Part shown: positions 18,140-26,802 of the stretch, piece by piece
Position numbering within the stretch: position 1 is the first letter of the stretch
Layout: every line of letters begins with the position of its first letter
NCBI GenBank assembly: GCA_002501605.1
Contig: DANW01000026.1
Location: 49,498 to 113,497, forward strand
Length of the DNA: 64,000 nt
Source: Euryarchaeota archaeon UBA28
GTDB lineage: Archaea > Thermoplasmatota > Poseidoniia > Poseidoniales > Thalassarchaeaceae
Direction: 5' to 3'
Made by a program: the position numbers and the translations under genes
Notes under the pieces: model-generated
The model's input: the letters and a program-made list of their open reading frames with translations, nothing else
Databases searched by the model: none
Told to the model about the DNA's origin: nothing

Positions 18140-19132
18140 ATGGCCTCAGAAACCTCGGAAGGATTGCTAATTACTGCAAAATCTCTGAAGAAGATGTATG
18201 GCCCACATCTCGCCTTGGATGATATTAATCTCGAAATCCCTCCGGGTGCAATAGGGATTCTAGGGCCCAACGGTGCGGGTAAGTCGACATTTTTCAAGTG
18301 CCTTCTGGGCCTGATAAAGACCACCTCTGGAGAGGGTTCGGTGCTTGGACATGATATCAGGACCGAAGGCGACTTGATTAGATCCAAGATAGGATATATG
18401 CCCGAATATGACTCATTAGACCCCGGTCTAACCGCGATCGATCAGGTAAGGTATTCAGGCGAGTTACTTGGAATGAATCCAGACTCAGCTACTCAACGGG
18501 CACATGAGGTACTACAGTACGTTGGGTTGAAAGATCAGAGGTATAGAAAGATTGAGACATTCAGCACCGGAATGAAACAAGCCGCTAAACTGGCTTGCGC
18601 CCTGATACATGATCCAGACATTCTAATTTGCGACGAGCCAACAAATGGCCTCGATCAAAGGGCTAGAGAGTTCATGCTACAGACCCTGAAAAAAACCGTT
18701 TCTGAAGGAGGTAGGTCTGTCTTAATGAGCAGTCATGTCATGGATGATGTGGAGAGAGTCTGTGATAGGATTGTGATGATTCACAAGGGGAAGATAGTCG
18801 TCCACAGAAGTATTGACGAAATGGTCAACCAAGTCGAGAAAGAAATCGAGATATCCGTTTGGGGCGGAGCGTCAAAAATGGAACAAGAATTGACTTCCAT
18901 TGGTCTTTCGGTGAGGAGAATGGGCAGGAATATGAGAGTGACTAAGGTCGATGAGGGGACATATACGAATATCCTTTCTTCAGCCGCTAAAGCGAAAGTA
19001 CAAGTCAGAAAAATGACTGATTACGAGCCCGATTTAGAAGATATTTTTCTTTTAATTATGGATAAGCTAGGCGAGGATGTAAAGGAGACTGATGATCTCA
19101 TTACTCCTCGTTACACGGGGGAAGGGTCATGA
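18140..19132 (+). CDS. ABC transporter ATP-binding protein (ABC-2 type, first copy)
   Basis: The 330-residue ATPase has Walker A GPNGAGKST, a Q/P-loop region, signature FSTGMKQ, Walker B ILICDEP with NGLD, and the switch histidine in SSHVMDD. The C-terminal extension of about 90 residues is typical of ABC-2 (NatA/CcmA-like) exporters. GTG 18110 in the same frame would start upstream of the hairpin, so ATG 18140 is preferred. It overlaps the following permease by 4 bp, and the pair likely exports or inserts a substrate across the cytoplasmic membrane. Confidence 0.93.
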   Translation: MASETSEGLLITAKSLKKMYGPHLALDDINLEIPPGAIGILGPNGAGKSTFFKCLLGLIKTTSGEGSVLGHDIRTEGDLIRSKIGYMPEYDSLDPGLTAIDQVRYSGELLGMNPDSATQRAHEVLQYVGLKDQRYRKIETFSTGMKQAAKLACALIHDPDILICDEPTNGLDQRAREFMLQTLKKTVSEGGRSVLMSSHVMDDVERVCDRIVMIHKGKIVVHRSIDEMVNQVEKEIEISVWGGASKMEQELTSIGLSVRRMGRNMRVTKVDEGTYTNILSSAAKAKVQVRKMTDYEPDLEDIFLLIMDKLGEDVKETDDLITPRYTGEGS

Positions 19133-20142
19133 AAAATGAGCTTGATATTTCAGGTGGAACGACTAGGATGGAGTCGGCCTTCGGTTCTGGGGACGGTGAT
19201 GATGAGGCAACTGCATCTGTCGCGCAAAAAGCTGAGGTTAAAGCCTCGATTTACGAACAGACCTACCGTCCATGGAGAGGCTCTCTAGGGCCCAGATGGG
19301 TTAGGAATTACGCGATTTTTAGGCACCATGTCTACGGCATATTCTCTAGTAAGGGCCATAGACACTATCATCCGTTGGTAAGACTCACAATTTTGATAGT
19401 ATTTATCTTCTCGATCTCACCAGTTGCAATGCTATTCCTCGCCTCTCTGGGGGGGCAAGGGGGATTTGGTGAAATCCTCTCAAGAATGTGGGGCATAAAC
19501 AGGTACAATTTATGGGGCCAAGTATTAGGATTCTTTCCTCGTAATCTCTGTATGTGGCCACTACTAACCGCGTTGGTTGTTGGAGGCATGATTTCTGATG
19601 ATAGGAGAAATGGAACCAGCGCAATTTATTTTTCTAGACCTGTGAATAGGACAGATTACACTGCAATGAAGTATCTTAGTAGTGCAGTGGTTCTGGGTTT
19701 CGTGATTGTTTTCTCCTACATTGTATACTACACGAGTGCCATTGTTTTGAACGGCGAGGGTTGGGCCTTCCTCATCGATACGTTCCCTATCTTCATGGGT
19801 GGACTAATTGCTGGAATCCTCCTAGTAATAACATACACTTCGATAGGATTAGCTTTGTCCAGTATTAGCCAAAGTAGATTCTTCGCTGCCGTAGCCTTCC
19901 TCGCAGTAATTTATGGTACGAAAATGGTCGCCTTCCTTATTGAATCAACATTCGATTCTTCGATCCTCTATCTACTAAGTCCGTACGATGGGCTCGCTCA
20001 TATAGGGCAATGGCTAGTCGGCATAGAGTCGAACTATGATCATCCCTTATCATTATCAATTGTATCAATATTATTGATTAACTTCCTATCTCTGTTGTTA
20101 TTGACAAGTAGAGTAAGCTCTTTGGAGGTGACAAGGGAATGA
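19129..20142 (+). CDS. ABC-2 type permease (first copy)
   Basis: The 337-residue protein starts with a soluble N-terminal region of about 80 residues, rich in acidic and polar residues, then has about six membrane helices. The segment ISDDRRNGTSAIYFSRPVNR is typical of ABC-2 permeases, where a conserved amphipathic element follows helix two. Its ATG overlaps the ATPase stop, and its own end overlaps the next ATPase start, so the four transporter genes form one coupled operon. No substrate can be inferred. Confidence 0.88.
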   Translation: MKNELDISGGTTRMESAFGSGDGDDEATASVAQKAEVKASIYEQTYRPWRGSLGPRWVRNYAIFRHHVYGIFSSKGHRHYHPLVRLTILIVFIFSISPVAMLFLASLGGQGGFGEILSRMWGINRYNLWGQVLGFFPRNLCMWPLLTALVVGGMISDDRRNGTSAIYFSRPVNRTDYTAMKYLSSAVVLGFVIVFSYIVYYTSAIVLNGEGWAFLIDTFPIFMGGLIAGILLVITYTSIGLALSSISQSRFFAAVAFLAVIYGTKMVAFLIESTFDSSILYLLSPYDGLAHIGQWLVGIESNYDHPLSLSIVSILLINFLSLLLLTSRVSSLEVTRE

Positions 20143-21071
20143 CTTCAGAACTCCCAGCAGTGATGTTAGAGTCCGTATCTAAGTGGTACGGTGAAGTAAT
20201 TGGGATCAATGATGTTTCGCTAGCTATAGATGGCGGTGTTACGGGAGTTTTGGGCCCAAATGGGGCTGGAAAGTCCACATTGTTCAAGCTATTACTCGGC
20301 AGACTTAGGCCAAGTCAGGGGTCGGTAAGGCTCTTCGGAACAGATCCGTGGGAGAGTACATCCCCTTTCAGGAGAGTGGGCTATGTCAGTGAAACTGAAC
20401 CACTCTATGAGTGGATGACTGCTCTCGATTTTCTTACTACAATGGCAAGATTGCATGGCATGACCAGAGATGAGGCCAAGGAAAGAGCAGAGCATGTTTT
20501 AGACTTCGTTGGCCTTACTGACGTCAGACATAAGGAAGTCGGTAAGTACAGTAAAGGAATGCGTCAAAGGGTCAAAATCGCTCATGCTCTAGTTCATGAC
20601 CCTGACTTAATTATCCTAGATGAGCCACTTCATGGATGTGACCCATTGGCTAGAACTAGCATTATGAGTGTGATCAGGGAATTGGGTAACCGAGGGAAGA
20701 CCGTCATTGTTTCAAGCCATATTCTTGAAGAAATAGAGAGAATAACAGAACAGATTGTCATACTTCACAACGGTAGACTATTGGCACTGGGTAATTTGCA
20801 TGCGATAAGGGGCCTTCTTGACAAGCACCCCCACAGAATAATGTTGGAGACAGAATCACCTAGGGAACTAGCGAAGGAACTCATATCGGAGGATCCAATA
20901 TATGGAGTGAGATTCCCAGAAGAGGGATGTTTGGAGATCCAAACCGGTGACCTATCAGAAGCACATGCAATTCTCCCCAATGCAATTGTAAAGTCAGGAA
21001 TCAAGGTCACTTCGGTTGAAAATCCAGATGATAACTTAGATTCACTTCTCGGATATCTGGTGGGTGGTTAA
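20139..21071 (+). CDS. ABC transporter ATP-binding protein (ABC-2 type, second copy)
   Basis: This 310-residue ATPase has Walker A GPNGAGKST, signature YSKGMRQ, Walker B LIILDEP followed by LHGCDP in place of the usual NGLDP, and the switch His in SSHILEE. A strong Shine-Dalgarno sequence GGAGGTGA precedes the ATG by about 7 nt. It is related to the first ATPase of the operon, and each is followed by its own permease. It may energise the second permease, or the two pairs may form a heteromeric transporter. Confidence 0.93.
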   Translation: MTSELPAVMLESVSKWYGEVIGINDVSLAIDGGVTGVLGPNGAGKSTLFKLLLGRLRPSQGSVRLFGTDPWESTSPFRRVGYVSETEPLYEWMTALDFLTTMARLHGMTRDEAKERAEHVLDFVGLTDVRHKEVGKYSKGMRQRVKIAHALVHDPDLIILDEPLHGCDPLARTSIMSVIRELGNRGKTVIVSSHILEEIERITEQIVILHNGRLLALGNLHAIRGLLDKHPHRIMLETESPRELAKELISEDPIYGVRFPEEGCLEIQTGDLSEAHAILPNAIVKSGIKVTSVENPDDNLDSLLGYLVGG

Positions 21072-21073
21072 AC

Positions 21074-22738
21074 ATGGACGTTCAAGGAAGGGAGCTATCC
21101 GAGACTGTTTGGACGAGGATGGATAGGAAGGCTGGAGCGGTGGTAGAACTGACCATAAGGCAACTAAGGCATAAAATTTCAACTTGGGTCGTTTTGTCTC
21201 TTGGAACAGTACTTATGATCATGCTACTAGCATTTTATGTTGATGCTGTCAGAGAGGGATTTGAACCCGTGGATAATGATGGCGATAGCGTTGATGCCGA
21301 TCGAGATGGGTACCCTCTCGGTCAAGAGAGAAAATATGGGACCAGTGACTGGGATGGAGAGCAATTCCCAGGGTCGGGCACATACATATACGAGGGAGAA
21401 ATCGATTGGAATGACCAGAATAGAAAAATTTCTGGTAATAAAACATGGGAGGGAATGTCATTCCTAGACCCTACATGGATTGATTTTGATTACAAAGGAG
21501 GGCAATGGGACTACATCATAGATTGGGATGATGTAACTGATTGCCAAGATACTAGGGGTGAAGTATTTGTTGATTGGATCCCCGATTATTCCACGGCCTG
21601 TCAATTAGAAAATGGAACATACGCCACAAACGGAAAGTTTACTGCCGATGGCAATCTAACCGTCCCAATAGACTACTTTCTGTCATGGGGGTATATTACG
21701 GGAATATTTGATGTCCCAAAGGATCCGAAAGAAATGTACATCGATGAAGACGACATCGATTGGGACGGCTCAGGAGGGACCCAGGGTTTCGATGATGACG
21801 GCGATTGTCTCAGAATTGACTGGTACACGCAGGTCGATGGAAATGGGGATATGATGTGGTGGCAAGAGCCACACAATCCAGACTCCAATCGAAACGGTAT
21901 CCCCTGTGATGTGGTTTGGGTAATTGATCCTGAAACCGGAGAAGTAATTTCGATAAATGCCGACTCTTCAGTCGACGAAGACCCTGTAGATGAGAACTAT
22001 GTCGGAGAAGCTGGGCATAGGACTTTTGTCATAGCTACAGGAAAGATAGCGTTTGTACTTCTTCTCGGCCTATTCCTGCCTCTATTCCTCTCACTGGGAC
22101 TGGTCCGGGATGAGACTGAGAGAGGGACTTTGCACTATCTACTTTCAAAACCAATTCACAGAGGGGAATTCATCCTTTATCGAGTTATGGGATATTTGGC
22201 AGTAGTCTCCGTCTTTGTTCTTATCCTATCGCTGGTTATGGCCTTAATTACCGCTGTAATAGGGCCCGGGGATAGTTTTGTTAGACTTGGTGACTTCCCT
22301 GTTTGGCTAGGAATTGCATTTACCACAATTCTGGTCTTAGCAGCCTATGGTTCTTTATTCAATACAATAGGCCTACTTCTCCCTAAGTACGGCGTATACC
22401 TGTGTATAATCATCGGAGTTTGGGAGTTCGCAATGGGGTTCACGACACTAATTTCTCCAAGTTCGTCAGTCGCATCCCTGTCCGTCTCACACTGGGGCTT
22501 GCAACTTATTGACTCTGTTGTCTTAGCATCTTGGCCTGATACCATTCAATTTTCCCAGATGTCCTATGCATTTGGCTTGGAAACTGGCCTGGAGTGGATC
22601 TGGTCACCCCCGGTGCATACTTTGGACACAAATAACCCATATCTCGGAATAATAACATCGACAATTGTCTTGATAGGAACGTCTGCCGCCATGATTGGAA
22701 TTGGAAGCGCAGTCTTCAGTAAGAGGGAGATAATGTGA
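21074..22738 (+). CDS. ABC-2 type permease with large acidic extracytoplasmic insert
   Basis: Of 554 residues, the first membrane helix is at about 38-60 and the remaining helices lie after about 320. Between them is an insert of about 250 residues, rich in Asp, Gly and Trp. It contains DNDGDSVDADRDG and SDWDGEQ, which resemble calcium-binding thrombospondin-3/dockerin-like loops. The permease part has the ABC-2 signature DETERGTLHYLLSKPIHRGE. The large loop between helices one and two should lie outside the cell. It begins 2 bp after the second ATPase. The insert is unusual for this family and may bind substrate, partner proteins or Ca2+. Confidence 0.85.
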   Translation: MDVQGRELSETVWTRMDRKAGAVVELTIRQLRHKISTWVVLSLGTVLMIMLLAFYVDAVREGFEPVDNDGDSVDADRDGYPLGQERKYGTSDWDGEQFPGSGTYIYEGEIDWNDQNRKISGNKTWEGMSFLDPTWIDFDYKGGQWDYIIDWDDVTDCQDTRGEVFVDWIPDYSTACQLENGTYATNGKFTADGNLTVPIDYFLSWGYITGIFDVPKDPKEMYIDEDDIDWDGSGGTQGFDDDGDCLRIDWYTQVDGNGDMMWWQEPHNPDSNRNGIPCDVVWVIDPETGEVISINADSSVDEDPVDENYVGEAGHRTFVIATGKIAFVLLLGLFLPLFLSLGLVRDETERGTLHYLLSKPIHRGEFILYRVMGYLAVVSVFVLILSLVMALITAVIGPGDSFVRLGDFPVWLGIAFTTILVLAAYGSLFNTIGLLLPKYGVYLCIIIGVWEFAMGFTTLISPSSSVASLSVSHWGLQLIDSVVLASWPDTIQFSQMSYAFGLETGLEWIWSPPVHTLDTNNPYLGIITSTIVLIGTSAAMIGIGSAVFSKREIM

Positions 22739-22742
22739 TCGC

Positions 22743-23939
22743 ATGAACCAAGAAGATTTACACTTCAAAGGAGACTTCTCCTCCCTGTGGAGGCTGGATG
22801 TCATGCCTCCTATTCGCAGACTTTCATGGTGGTGGTGGTGGGCACTGATTCTCATTCCCGATATAGAAAATCCAGGAAGATCAAAACAACTGATGGTTCT
22901 ATGGTCTACAAAGGAAACTCCTGCAATAAGGGTGAGTGGACATTGGTGGAAGCCGGGGGGAAGGATGTTCGTGGATGAGGACGGAGGACATGTAATACCA
23001 GGTATGGTCTGTGCATGGTGGTTTGACGGAGAGAAGATGTTTGAACCCCTAGTCAAGAGGGAATGTAGGATGGCTAGTATCTCGGACACTCACCCACTTT
23101 GGCCAGGCGAAGGAAAGGGAGAGGGTGCCGGCGCGGTGGTTCCACTCACTAACGAGGACATGTCCATAGGAATGGCACCTGGAAACAAATCATTCTGGAT
23201 AAACCTCTCGAGTGATGAGGAAGCCATATCCGAGGGGGCCCCTGCCAAATTCGAAGCAAAGCTAACTCCTTGGTGGGGTCCCCCAAGCGAATTAACTTAC
23301 AGAAACAATGTATATTTTCTGGGAATGGGGTACGATATACTCAGACTTCAAGCCACAAAATGCAAGCTTTTAGTGGACGGAGAGGTTATGGAGGGAACAG
23401 GATATTTCCAGAAGGTATCAGTGCAGGCCCCATCATTCCCTTGGTTTTGGGGAATGCTACATTTCGATGATGGTTCATATCTGGACTGGTTCATGCCTCA
23501 TGTAACGCCGATGTGGTCAGCTCGGGATGATGAGCCATGGAGGTTGAGAGATTTCTTCAGAACCCCAAACATAGGAACGGGAGTTTTCCATGACCGCAAG
23601 ACAGGAAAGACCCAGAATTTCAATAACTGCACCGTGGAACTCTCCAAGCAAAATTCTCCTGATGCATTGAAGGACGAAGAAGGAAAACCTTTGCCGGAAT
23701 TTTTGGTAAGGGTATGGAACGAAGAGTCAAGTGCTAAGATAAGAGTGAGGGCAGTCAGCAGGGCCAGATGGGTTTTTGATCAGCCAACTAGGGCCTCATG
23801 GGTCAGTCATCTTACGTACAATGAATACCCATTAGAGGTCATCTCGATTAATTACGAGGACTCAGAGGGGTCGAGGAATGAGAGTGATTATGAGTGGATC
23901 CACGGCAATGCAGAGCATGCATGGGGAGTTCTTCATTAG
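22743..23939 (+). CDS. Possible lipocalin-like (AttH/CrtC-type) protein, unknown
   Basis: This 398-residue protein begins 4 bp after the ABC-2 permease. It is rich in Trp and lacks an obvious signal peptide; the SWWWWWALILIPD stretch near residue 30 is hydrophobic but short. Segments such as GTGYFQKVSVQAP and FPWFWGMLHFDDGSYLDW resemble the two-lobed beta-barrel proteins of the AttH/carotenoid 1,2-hydratase group. That match comes from memory of motif style, not a search. Position suggests a role linked to the transporter, for example handling an exported lipid-like substrate, but this is speculative. Confidence 0.6.
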   Translation: MNQEDLHFKGDFSSLWRLDVMPPIRRLSWWWWWALILIPDIENPGRSKQLMVLWSTKETPAIRVSGHWWKPGGRMFVDEDGGHVIPGMVCAWWFDGEKMFEPLVKRECRMASISDTHPLWPGEGKGEGAGAVVPLTNEDMSIGMAPGNKSFWINLSSDEEAISEGAPAKFEAKLTPWWGPPSELTYRNNVYFLGMGYDILRLQATKCKLLVDGEVMEGTGYFQKVSVQAPSFPWFWGMLHFDDGSYLDWFMPHVTPMWSARDDEPWRLRDFFRTPNIGTGVFHDRKTGKTQNFNNCTVELSKQNSPDALKDEEGKPLPEFLVRVWNEESSAKIRVRAVSRARWVFDQPTRASWVSHLTYNEYPLEVISINYEDSEGSRNESDYEWIHGNAEHAWGVLH

Positions 23940-23947
23940 GTGATAGA

Positions 23948-24841
23948 ATGGAAGATATAATCAATAATTATAGATCGCAAATAAATATCCAAGAAGTCAA
24001 AAAAAGGTTTCCTGAAATGACAGAATCGGAGACCCCGGTGTGGCATGGGGGGCCAGCAATGATGTCCATGGTTGGAAAATACGCTCTCTCAATATTGGTG
24101 CTACTGGTGCATATGGTTTTCTTTTGGGCGGCTAAATTCGAAGATGTAGAAGGGGAAGGCAATCTAAATTTGGTGGTTGGACTAGCTAAAGTAATTCTCG
24201 ATGTGTCAGGTGTTTTCGGATTTGTCATTGTTATGATGCTTATAGCCAAAATCAACCACTTCTTGAATACCTCAACATCAGGGGGATGGACCACATCTTG
24301 GCTTGTCATCAATGGCTTAATCCCCTTTACAATAGTCATATTGGACTGGGGCGGGAAGCTAGTTGGCAATTTTACCGATGGCGTTCCGGATACGCCAATG
24401 TGGCTAGATTGGTATTACCCTCTTCTAGGAGTACTTTCTGCATCTTTCTCCGTGGCAATCACCACTCACTATAGAAACTCATTCCAGTACGCAATCACCG
24501 ACAAGAGAGTCCATCTCAGGAAGAAGTTCTTGTATTTCGATTCAAGCACATTGGGAATACCCTTTGAGAAGGTTGAGAATCTCAAAGTCGAGCCTTCTGT
24601 GATAGGCAGAATCTTTGGCTTTGGTAACATCCACGTCATCACTGATGGCATTCAGTCGGAAGCAAATATCGAAGACAAATCGAGAGGAACCCCTTCTTTC
24701 CCACTATCTTTCCTACTTGGATGGATTTTAATTCAAAGAAAAAAATCTGCTTCTACGGAAGATCCGAGTCAATGCCTATTCTGTATTAAGGACCCCATGT
24801 CGGTTTACAGCTTAATCAATGAGCTGATTGACAATTCATAG
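23948..24841 (+). CDS. Multi-pass membrane protein with PH-like (bPH2) domain
   Basis: The 297-residue protein has about four membrane segments between residues 40 and 190. A bPH2-type domain follows, starting YAITDKRVHLRKKFLYFD and containing IPFEKVENLKVEPSVIGRIFGFGNIHV, the usual bPH2 signature. The Shine-Dalgarno sequence AGGTGATAG, overlapping the previous stop, lies about 5 nt before ATG 23948; this decides the start over a longer in-frame ORF. It is a second bPH2 protein in the window, distinct from the one at 12.3 kb. Function unknown. Confidence 0.82.
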   Translation: MEDIINNYRSQINIQEVKKRFPEMTESETPVWHGGPAMMSMVGKYALSILVLLVHMVFFWAAKFEDVEGEGNLNLVVGLAKVILDVSGVFGFVIVMMLIAKINHFLNTSTSGGWTTSWLVINGLIPFTIVILDWGGKLVGNFTDGVPDTPMWLDWYYPLLGVLSASFSVAITTHYRNSFQYAITDKRVHLRKKFLYFDSSTLGIPFEKVENLKVEPSVIGRIFGFGNIHVITDGIQSEANIEDKSRGTPSFPLSFLLGWILIQRKKSASTEDPSQCLFCIKDPMSVYSLINELIDNS

Positions 24842-24897
24842 TTGCCATCCGCACCGTTCTTAACTGCATGGCGTCCGATTAAGTCCGAGGGGAGCCA

Positions 24898-25443
24898 ATG
24901 ACGGACGACCAGATAACACAAGCAGCCCAGTTAATAGCCCAAGGAGATTTCATGGAAGCGATGAGAATATTCGAGAGTTTCATAGAGTCCAACCCAGATG
25001 ATCCCGCAGGATACCACGGATGGGCCGAAGCAGCCCTATTCGAGATCCAAGTGAATGGAAACTTTGACGAAAAAGGAAATGATAGGATAAATGAGGGGCA
25101 GGTTGCCGCATACTACAGACGAGCATCATCGATGGATCCAGAAAACCCAGAATATTTGGCGTCCCACGCCAAGGCGTTACTAGAATTCGACAGAATATCG
25201 ATGTCTGTGCGTGAATTCAGGAAGCTAAAGGATCTCGGGGATAAACTAGATGACTTGGATGTTTCCTCGCATTTTTATGAGGCCGCCAAGACCCTAATAG
25301 ATCTAATAGACCTAAAAACAGAATTTGATAGAAGTAATCCGAATGCAAGACAGTTCATACCAATTGCCCTTGAATTTGCTATGCTAGGACTAGGATTTTC
25401 ATCTGTGGATGAAGCCATGGAGTATCTAGTATCAGAGGATTGA
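24898..25443 (+). CDS. TPR-repeat protein
   Basis: A 181-residue soluble, acidic protein with tetratricopeptide-type helical pairs in its first half: AQGDFMEAMRIFESFIESNPDDPAGYHGWAE, then RRASSMDPENPEYLASHAKAL, each shown here only in outline. A purine-rich GAGGGGAG element precedes ATG 24898. Its stop overlaps the TTG start of truA, so the two are coupled. TPRs mediate protein-protein contacts; the partner is unknown. Confidence 0.75.
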   Translation: MTDDQITQAAQLIAQGDFMEAMRIFESFIESNPDDPAGYHGWAEAALFEIQVNGNFDEKGNDRINEGQVAAYYRRASSMDPENPEYLASHAKALLEFDRISMSVREFRKLKDLGDKLDDLDVSSHFYEAAKTLIDLIDLKTEFDRSNPNARQFIPIALEFAMLGLGFSSVDEAMEYLVSED

Positions 25444-26339
25444 AGGAGGCATTTTCTCTGACTAGCGACTGTTTCCTAGTCGCGATAGGTTATCATGGGG
25501 AAAATTTCCATGGCTCGCAAATTCAGCCCAGTGTCAGGACGGTCCAGGGTGCCCTGATTGATGCCCTCAAAGAAATCGGTTGGTGGTCCAAGGGTTGTCT
25601 TTGGATATTTAGTCGGACCGACTCTGGAGTAAGTGTGAGGATGAATCTGATAAGACTTGATTTACCCGACAGGATTACCAACTCAATCAAAGGGTCTTCG
25701 GTGATTACAGCCCTTAACGACCGCCTACCGGATGATATTGTGGCTTGGGGAGCAAGAAAGGTCCCTTCAACCACATCATCGAGACCAATCATTTCAAGAA
25801 AATACTTCTACAGGTGCGAGGTGATGAAGAACTGGCCTCAGGATGTTAATCTTGACATCCTTGAGGAGGCGTGTAAACTATTTATTGGCACACACAATTT
25901 TACCAATCTTTGCAGGCTCGAAGAAGGAAAAAATCCAGTGAGGAGTGTGGTTAATTGTGAACCATGGCTGAATCACGACGGAAGGCCAATCGGAATTTCC
26001 GTTACAGCAGAATCATTCCTTTGGAATCAAGTTAGAAGAATGGCCTCTGCCATCACAGGGGTAGTTTCTGGAGAACTTGAACTTGAATTAGTTGCCAATG
26101 CTTTGAAAAATCCCCAAACTCCTATCGATATGGGGATGGGGACATCAAGAGGTCTGATACTTTGGGAGATAGAGCACGTCTCCCTAGGAGGGCTCGGAAC
26201 GGGGGCGACTCCTGATACCAGAATTTTCTCAAAACCACCACTATCGACCCGGCATCACAAAACTTGGATGAGTCTGAGCTCCTTGGAAATGTCCACAATG
26301 ATTAATTCAGAATGGATTAGAGAGATCGGTCTACCCTAA
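25440..26339 (+). CDS. truA: tRNA pseudouridine synthase A
   Basis: TruA isomerises uridines 38-40 of the tRNA anticodon arm. The catalytic Asp is in IFSRTDSGVS (about residue 60), the archaeal form of GRTDAGVHA. Other family marks are RKYFYRCEV, GTHNFTNLCR and FLWNQVRRMASAITGV. At 299 residues it is slightly longer than bacterial TruA. The TTG start at 25440 overlaps the TPR gene stop. Its 3' end overlaps the convergent ribK gene by about 23 bp. Confidence 0.93.
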   Translation: MKEAFSLTSDCFLVAIGYHGENFHGSQIQPSVRTVQGALIDALKEIGWWSKGCLWIFSRTDSGVSVRMNLIRLDLPDRITNSIKGSSVITALNDRLPDDIVAWGARKVPSTTSSRPIISRKYFYRCEVMKNWPQDVNLDILEEACKLFIGTHNFTNLCRLEEGKNPVRSVVNCEPWLNHDGRPIGISVTAESFLWNQVRRMASAITGVVSGELELELVANALKNPQTPIDMGMGTSRGLILWEIEHVSLGGLGTGATPDTRIFSKPPLSTRHHKTWMSLSSLEMSTMINSEWIREIGLP

Positions 26340-26760
26340 TCCAGACCTCATCGCCATCAATGCAGGGAAGATCTTCTCTGAGGAAAGTGTTTGAAATTAT
26401 TTCTGCCGTTTCGGTGTGCCTGGTTAAGTCTGGTATTAGCAGTGCGCATCTAATCCACGTCTTGGAATCAACGGAAATATTTGCCAGAAATGCTGTAGCC
26501 CCTCCAAACGACTTACCATCTCTTTCAAATCCCTGAATTCTGATTGGATTAAGGCCGACAATTTGCGTTCCTCGATCCAATCCTGAAGCCACTCTTAGCT
26601 TCCTGTAAGGATTCAGACTTTCACTCTCTAGGTTGACATTTAGAGTCCCCGGCCATGCACTTGACCCTAGTACCTCTTTGAACTGCTCTTGATAATGTGG
26701 TTGTGCCATGAAAACATGTGCCCTACCAAGGCCACTAGATACCGCACCATGCAGTAGCAT
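26317..26760 (-). CDS. ribK: CTP-dependent riboflavin kinase (archaeal, DUF120)
   Basis: The archaeal enzyme makes FMN from riboflavin using CTP instead of ATP. The family pattern is clear: GAVSSGLGRAHVFM, then YQEQFKEVLGSSAWPGTLNVNL, which forms the nucleotide and flavin site, and GFERDGKSFGGATAFLA. At 147 residues it is the stand-alone DUF120 domain without the N-terminal HTH fusion seen in some archaea. Its 3' end overlaps truA. It lies 42 bp downstream of the PqqB-like gene on the same strand and may be cotranscribed with it. Confidence 0.93.
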   Translation of the reverse strand: MLLHGAVSSGLGRAHVFMAQPHYQEQFKEVLGSSAWPGTLNVNLESESLNPYRKLRVASGLDRGTQIVGLNPIRIQGFERDGKSFGGATAFLANISVDSKTWIRCALLIPDLTRHTETAEIISNTFLREDLPCIDGDEVWIRVDRSL

Positions 26761-26802
26761 GCCCTTTCCTCATGCACATCCCTGATAAGGTTCCGCTTCA
26801 AG

